Assembly (NCBI GenBank): GCA_947044365.1
Contig: OX345648.1
Coordinates: forward strand, 4,096,096 to 4,160,095
Length of the DNA stretch: 64,000 nt
Direction of reading: 5' to 3'
From: Petrosia ficiformis
Taxonomy: Eukaryota > Porifera > Demospongiae > Haplosclerida > Petrosiidae
Positions 59,963 through 64,000 of the stretch are shown here, piece by piece. Numbering within the stretch: the first letter of the stretch is position 1; each line of letters starts with the position of its first letter. Below the pieces are notes generated by a model. The model did not search any database. It was not told the origin of the DNA and saw nothing but the letters and a program-made list of their open reading frames with translations. Position numbers and translations under genes: made by a program.

Positions 59963-60640
59963 TAATTAATGTATAAACAAAGAACTTACTATTTTATGAA
60001 TAAAGTTCAGGGTCTTTAATTAATTTTTGTTACTAAAAATCAGTAGAGACGTTTTCATCTAGTATCAACTCTACTCATGAACAGTGGACTTGGACATGTA
60101 TGTATATCCCCAATGTTGCTGACTACCTTGGTGAAATACATAGGTTCATGTCTTTACTATTGTAAGCACTACCAAACATGTCTAGTTTTTCAAGTGTTGC
60201 AGACTAAGCAATAACAAACGTCAATAGTTAAATAGACCATTTTGAGCACAAGGCCATATGAAGAAAAAGACTGGTGGTAAGGCCATCTGAATGGATCATA
60301 AATTCCCAAACTAGGGGGGTCCAAGGAAATGCCCCCCCCCCCCCCGGAAAATGTTTAATTTTAACTATCTGTGATTGATTCTGTGAGCAATTTCAGGCAC
60401 TAAATTGAATGATTTTTACATAAAAAAACTATAATAATAAGTGATGACATTCACTTTCTCCACAGCAAGCTGCCTTGACAGGCTCTCACCAATATCTCAT
60501 GTTGTGGCCAGAAGTTACAACCTCAAGTTGAGAACAGTGTCCTTGTGACAACTACTGTTTTCATGAAACTCCAGTCGCATCCTTCCAGTTACAATAACCA
60601 GAAGAAATATAGGTAGACTCCAAGTTACCAGAGCAAAGTG
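59963..60640. other. Non-coding stretch
   Basis: Contains a poly-C run near 60332-60346; otherwise nothing recognised. Confidence 0.5.
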
Positions 60641-60644
60641 CATT

Positions 60645-60850
60645 CTCAGAATATGCTTTTATGCATAAGAGCGAAATCACGATCTTCATCATAGTGAAGC
60701 TATGTGAAAACCACTGGAATTAAAAAGATCTCTTCTCAATGTTTTTTTTTTTTTTCAAACTCGCATTTAGGAAACTTGAAGTTCACTGGTTGGTGTGGTT
60801 TCTCGCCGATTATAGCTACTGGCATCTTCGATAGCGACACTCACAGCTGC
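60645..60850 (-). pseudogene. TTF-type zinc-finger / hAT-like transposase fragment
   Basis: On the minus strand, after a GTGTTGCAG acceptor-like site (about 60848), the sequence reads GEKPHQPVNFKFPKCEFEKK. After a poly-A slip in another frame comes LHYDEDRDFALMHKSIF. TTF/ZMYM-associated hAT transposase-like proteins have this order (P-x-QP..FPK..FG.., then W-LHYDE..D..FCH-C). The zinc-binding cysteines of the second block are replaced, and frames are broken. A short relic. Confidence 0.45.
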
Positions 60851-62050
60851 AACACATAAAATCACACTGTGCTTCCTACGGCCTTGTATAGATTTCAGCT
60901 TATCAAAAAAAAAAGACTATTTCCTACAATAATATTCCATAATAATACAGACATGTTAATTAATTGTCTAGGCTTTCAGAGCCAGTATTATATTGCATTG
61001 TTATATTTACATTTATCATCACCATTGTGTATGTCTGACAAATTGTCTAGAAGCCCTGTATATAAGCAGGTGCAGTTTTCTTATATTCAGTACTGTAGTC
61101 ACAGTATACGTTTTGATTCTGTTTCTTTGTGATAATAAACGTTTATAACAATCCAAGTTATAACAATACACATTATTATAAAATAATGGGGATTATACTG
61201 GCACAGTGAATTTAGCTATTGAACTGGTTACATAGAGTTTCAGTGCTGTACAAGATCGATGTTCTTGCACTGTTACACTAAAAGCACAGTCATAAATGTT
61301 TTTCTCAATAATAATTTACAATGTCATTACTGTTTGTTTCTAATAGCATAATTATGATGTAATTATTAATGAGCCCCACGAATTGTTTAGAGCACTATAA
61401 TTCCAAAGGCGGAGTAGTAAATATTAATTCATCACATTTACATTGGTGGTGTATCTACATGTGCCTAAATTTACACATAGCCTTGTCATATGTTTAGCTA
61501 AACTAGTTCAATTGTACTTTGACCTGTTGCCGCCACATGTGTGGGGCACTTGTGGGTGAGACTGATTATATAACTGCAGCCATAGATAATAAAGTTTATA
61601 CTACTTTATTATCTGCTGCAGCCGAGCATCCAAAAAGATTCGTTTCCTTACTGTTCGTCTGCCTGGTGATACTATATTGTGTATACTGTGTCTAGAGTCT
61701 ATCAACGAGATGTCAGGAAATGGGTTAGTTACATTAATGTATAATGAGTACATTTTCAGCTTTAATTAAGTGCATGGCTCAAGAAATGTACACCATGTTG
61801 ACTTAATCTCAGCACTGCAGTAATGAGAGAAGCATTTATGTTTCATTAAATAAAATTTAAAGCTGTTACTCGTGATTAGATCATGATTATTTGGTGATAT
61901 AATTATGCAAGTCAAAGGAAAGCAAGAGATGTATAATACTTATCAGCAAAACAATAAATACCAACAAAAAAATTAATACAATATGAGTATCATAGTTTGA
62001 GTCATTTCCCTGAAGGTCATGAATAATATATCACATGTACACAGTAAGGG
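60851..62050. other. Non-coding stretch
   Basis: AT-rich, no gene recognised. A short inverted repeat (ATAGATAATAAAGT / ACTTTATTATCT) sits at about 61582-61618. Confidence 0.5.
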
Positions 62051-62054
62051 AAAG

Positions 62055-62665
62055 TCTAGTCTCGCAAGCAGACATTTAGCGAGGCAGAGGAAACTTCTGG
62101 AAACTTTGTGTAGAAAGGTTTGGGAGAATGGAATGTTGACGTCACACGTTAAATTTTAATAGAACATGTTTCGTCACAGAACGTTGCAGTCAAAAATGGC
62201 TACTTGCATTACTTGTACTGCAAGTGTAGAAAAGCCAGGCAGTAGACATATTTTGAGTTCTCTGTCTACTTACAACGTAGTCTCGCAAGCAGACTAACAA
62301 CTAATATAACAGAACTTAGACTAATGTGCATGTTCAATCTATCAAAGATCAACGGAAGTAAAATATAACAAAGAGATTTCCCGTATCCAGTTGGAAGGCA
62401 CACAAAAATATTGTTCCCAGACAAAATTAAAGAAGTGCAGTCTTTTGTTCAACACGAAAACTGGAGTATCCAATCGAAAATGCATCTTCATCAACTATAG
62501 ACTCGACGTCCATTTGCTTTCACACTACGTATGATGACGAATTTAATTATTTCATATACTCGAATTTGATTGGCCAGGTCAACATTCCAACCTAGCCAAC
62601 TTTTTTCTGCACAAAGTTTCCAGACGTTTCCTCCACCCCGCGAAACGTCTGCTCGCGAGACTAGG
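62055..62665. mobile_element. MITE with long terminal inverted repeats (M5)
   Basis: The left CTAGTCTCGCAAGCAGACAT, with AGGAAACTTCTGGAAACTTT, is the inverse of the right AAAGTTTCCAGACGTTTCCT with GTCTGCTCGCGAGACTAG. Similarity extends about 90 bp inward to GGAATGTTGAC. Flanking GGAAAGT / GGAAGGT may be an imperfect target-site duplication. An extra internal end-like copy (TAGTCTCGCAAGCAGAC) is at about 62279. No transposase. Confidence 0.85.
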
Positions 62666-63227
62666 GAAGGTCATGCAAGCATGTGATTGTATTGTCTAGT
62701 ATCAATCATATAGCACTATATATGCAGAGCCTCACTCATTGTCATTGTCAGCCATGCTTCCAGCAGAGCATATTATACTAGGGTCCCAACCCAAACTTCA
62801 CACATTGAGGTGCAGCTGGGTAGTATCATAGGGAGGGTCCAAGTTGGTAAACAGATTCCCACAATCAATATAACACATGACATTGAGCCAATCACATTTT
62901 CATAATTGAACCTGTCACTTTATTGTGTTTTAAGCATTTGTAGGAATGCATTAACTTCTAAATGCATGGTTACCTGTAAAAAGATGACTAGAAATGTCAA
63001 CTGATAGACACTAAATCTCTTATAAAATTCTTTACAGAGCATTATGTGTTATAATGTGACACTTGGGTGGACCAATAAAGGTCTCAGTTAGATAATACAA
63101 AATCAAATCTTGACCTTTATTGAGCCTTTATTAAACACTTAATACACCATAAACAATGTTACTTAGTCCAGACTTTGTCAAATAATAATAATAGTAATTG
63201 TCCTAACTGCAGCTCTTATAAATACTA
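62666..63227. other. Non-coding leader upstream of the terminal ORF
   Basis: No gene recognised. If the terminal ORF belongs to a retroelement, this would be its 5' region, but I cannot identify an LTR with only one end in view. Confidence 0.4.
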
Positions 63228-64000
63228 ATGGCGGGCAAGTGTTGCCCCTGTAATGGAAGCAGAGCGAGGTGTATCAGATGTAAGTGTGCGAGATCTAAGA
63301 GACCATGTGTGTCGTGTTTGCCACTTCAGAATGGGCAGTGTCAGAATATAACAAGAAAGAGACAAGAATCTCAGGCAAAGGAACCACCGCGAATCTCGAA
63401 GCTAACGCATACCATACCAAGTGCTTATCCTCGAGTAACGATAAACGATAAAAGGACGGATGAAAGGACGGATGAGGAGGATTCCAGTGACAAGGATAAC
63501 ATTGAAGAAGAACCAGGAGAAGATGAAGATGAGTCAGTAGATGATACGAAACAGGTGAATAGTGTTAAGAGCATCTTTGGTGATGGGCATCAATTAGAAC
63601 CGGTAGAGAGTACAGCATGCTGTGACTTGATTAATATACAGAATCTTATGACCAAGGCGTATGGAGCAAAATTGGAAGGAGAGCAGAATCTAGAATCATT
63701 GGATGAATGGGGAGAGAGGTGGAGAAAGGTGATTAGCCTGCAGAACAGGCTCTACGTCATTCCTGGTGGAGCTGTTGGTAGACGGTATGTAGATGCCTTG
63801 AGCGAAGAAGTAAAACACACTTACATTGGGAATTATCCATCAGATAGGCTTATTATTTTCAGTGCTGTAATACTGCAAAGGGATAAAATGATAAAGAAAG
63901 GAAAAGATATTAGACAACTGTTAATACGAAGGCTAGATATGTGGAAAAGAGAAGAATTTGATCAGTTGATTAGAGAAGCAGTTAGATGCAATAAATCATT
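63228..64000 (+). CDS. Cysteine-rich, probably retroelement-associated ORF (3' partial)
   Basis: An ATG at 63228 opens a frame that stays open for 257 codons to the window end. The N-terminus contains a compact cysteine cluster (KCCPCNGSRARCIRCKCARS, then CVSCLPLQNGQC; eleven cysteines in about 37 residues) with interspersed Arg/Lys, suggesting zinc and nucleic-acid binding. A Glu/Asp-rich linker (about residues 75-110) and a helical region (DEWGERWRKVISLQNRLYV) follow. I recall such C-x2-C..RPC-x2-CLP clusters at the start of transposon-encoded proteins in sponges and cnidarians. A reverse transcriptase or recombinase, if present, would lie past the window. Codon use is more GC-rich than the surrounding genes, consistent with a mobile origin. 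Alternative: a host CXC-type protein. Confidence 0.6.
   Translation, partial: MAGKCCPCNGSRARCIRCKCARSKRPCVSCLPLQNGQCQNITRKRQESQAKEPPRISKLTHTIPSAYPRVTINDKRTDERTDEEDSSDKDNIEEEPGEDEDESVDDTKQVNSVKSIFGDGHQLEPVESTACCDLINIQNLMTKAYGAKLEGEQNLESLDEWGERWRKVISLQNRLYVIPGGAVGRRYVDALSEEVKHTYIGNYPSDRLIIFSAVILQRDKMIKKGKDIRQLLIRRLDMWKREEFDQLIREAVRCNKS

Overview
This window is eukaryotic and most likely from a demosponge (Amphimedon-like; inference). It is AT-rich. Coding regions are split by short-to-medium GT-AG introns. It is packed with small non-autonomous DNA transposons, and it carries proteins of a large secreted or membrane beta-helix family that I associate with sponges. Nothing looks bacterial, and there is no CRISPR array.

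Region 1 (1-29.2 kb) is a segmental tandem duplication. Bases 1-8480 recur at 16137-24460. Each copy carries one intact, intronless gene for a protein of about 1,090 residues with a signal peptide, a beta-helix-like ectodomain and a multi-pass membrane domain (2005-5274 and 17846-21133). Downstream of copy 2, on the minus strand, is a frame-broken Schlafen/AlbA_2-like gene; copy 1 lacks about 919 bp of it. Beyond that lie pieces of an importin-alpha-like gene, with different exons surviving in the two copies. Between the copies (about 11.1-15.6 kb) is a smaller 2.3-2.4 kb tandem duplication, each unit holding a broken RecQ-like helicase fragment.

Region 2 (30.7-59.3 kb) is a head-to-tail array of four complete phosphatidylserine synthase genes of the PTDSS2 type, here called PSS-A to PSS-D. 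All have 11 coding exons with matching phases. I could join each into a full open frame: 392, 381, 381 and 433 residues. PSS-D keeps the N-terminal acidic motif of animal PTDSS2 and looks closest to the ancestral gene. PSS-B and PSS-C are the youngest pair; a relic of the PSS-A last exon lies between them and marks the duplication unit. The arginine known to be needed for product inhibition in mammalian PSS1/PSS2 is Lys in A, Arg in B, Thr in C and Arg in D. A and C also carry substitutions in the catalytic block.

Region 3 (59.3-64 kb) is transposon and pseudogene territory. It holds a decayed ABC-transporter nucleotide-binding domain, a decayed TTF/hAT-type transposase fragment, a MITE with long terminal inverted repeats, and an open-ended ORF with a cysteine-rich N-terminus that runs off the window end and is probably retroelement-related.

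Throughout, I recognise at least eight families of terminal-inverted-repeat or palindromic elements, several of them inside PSS introns.
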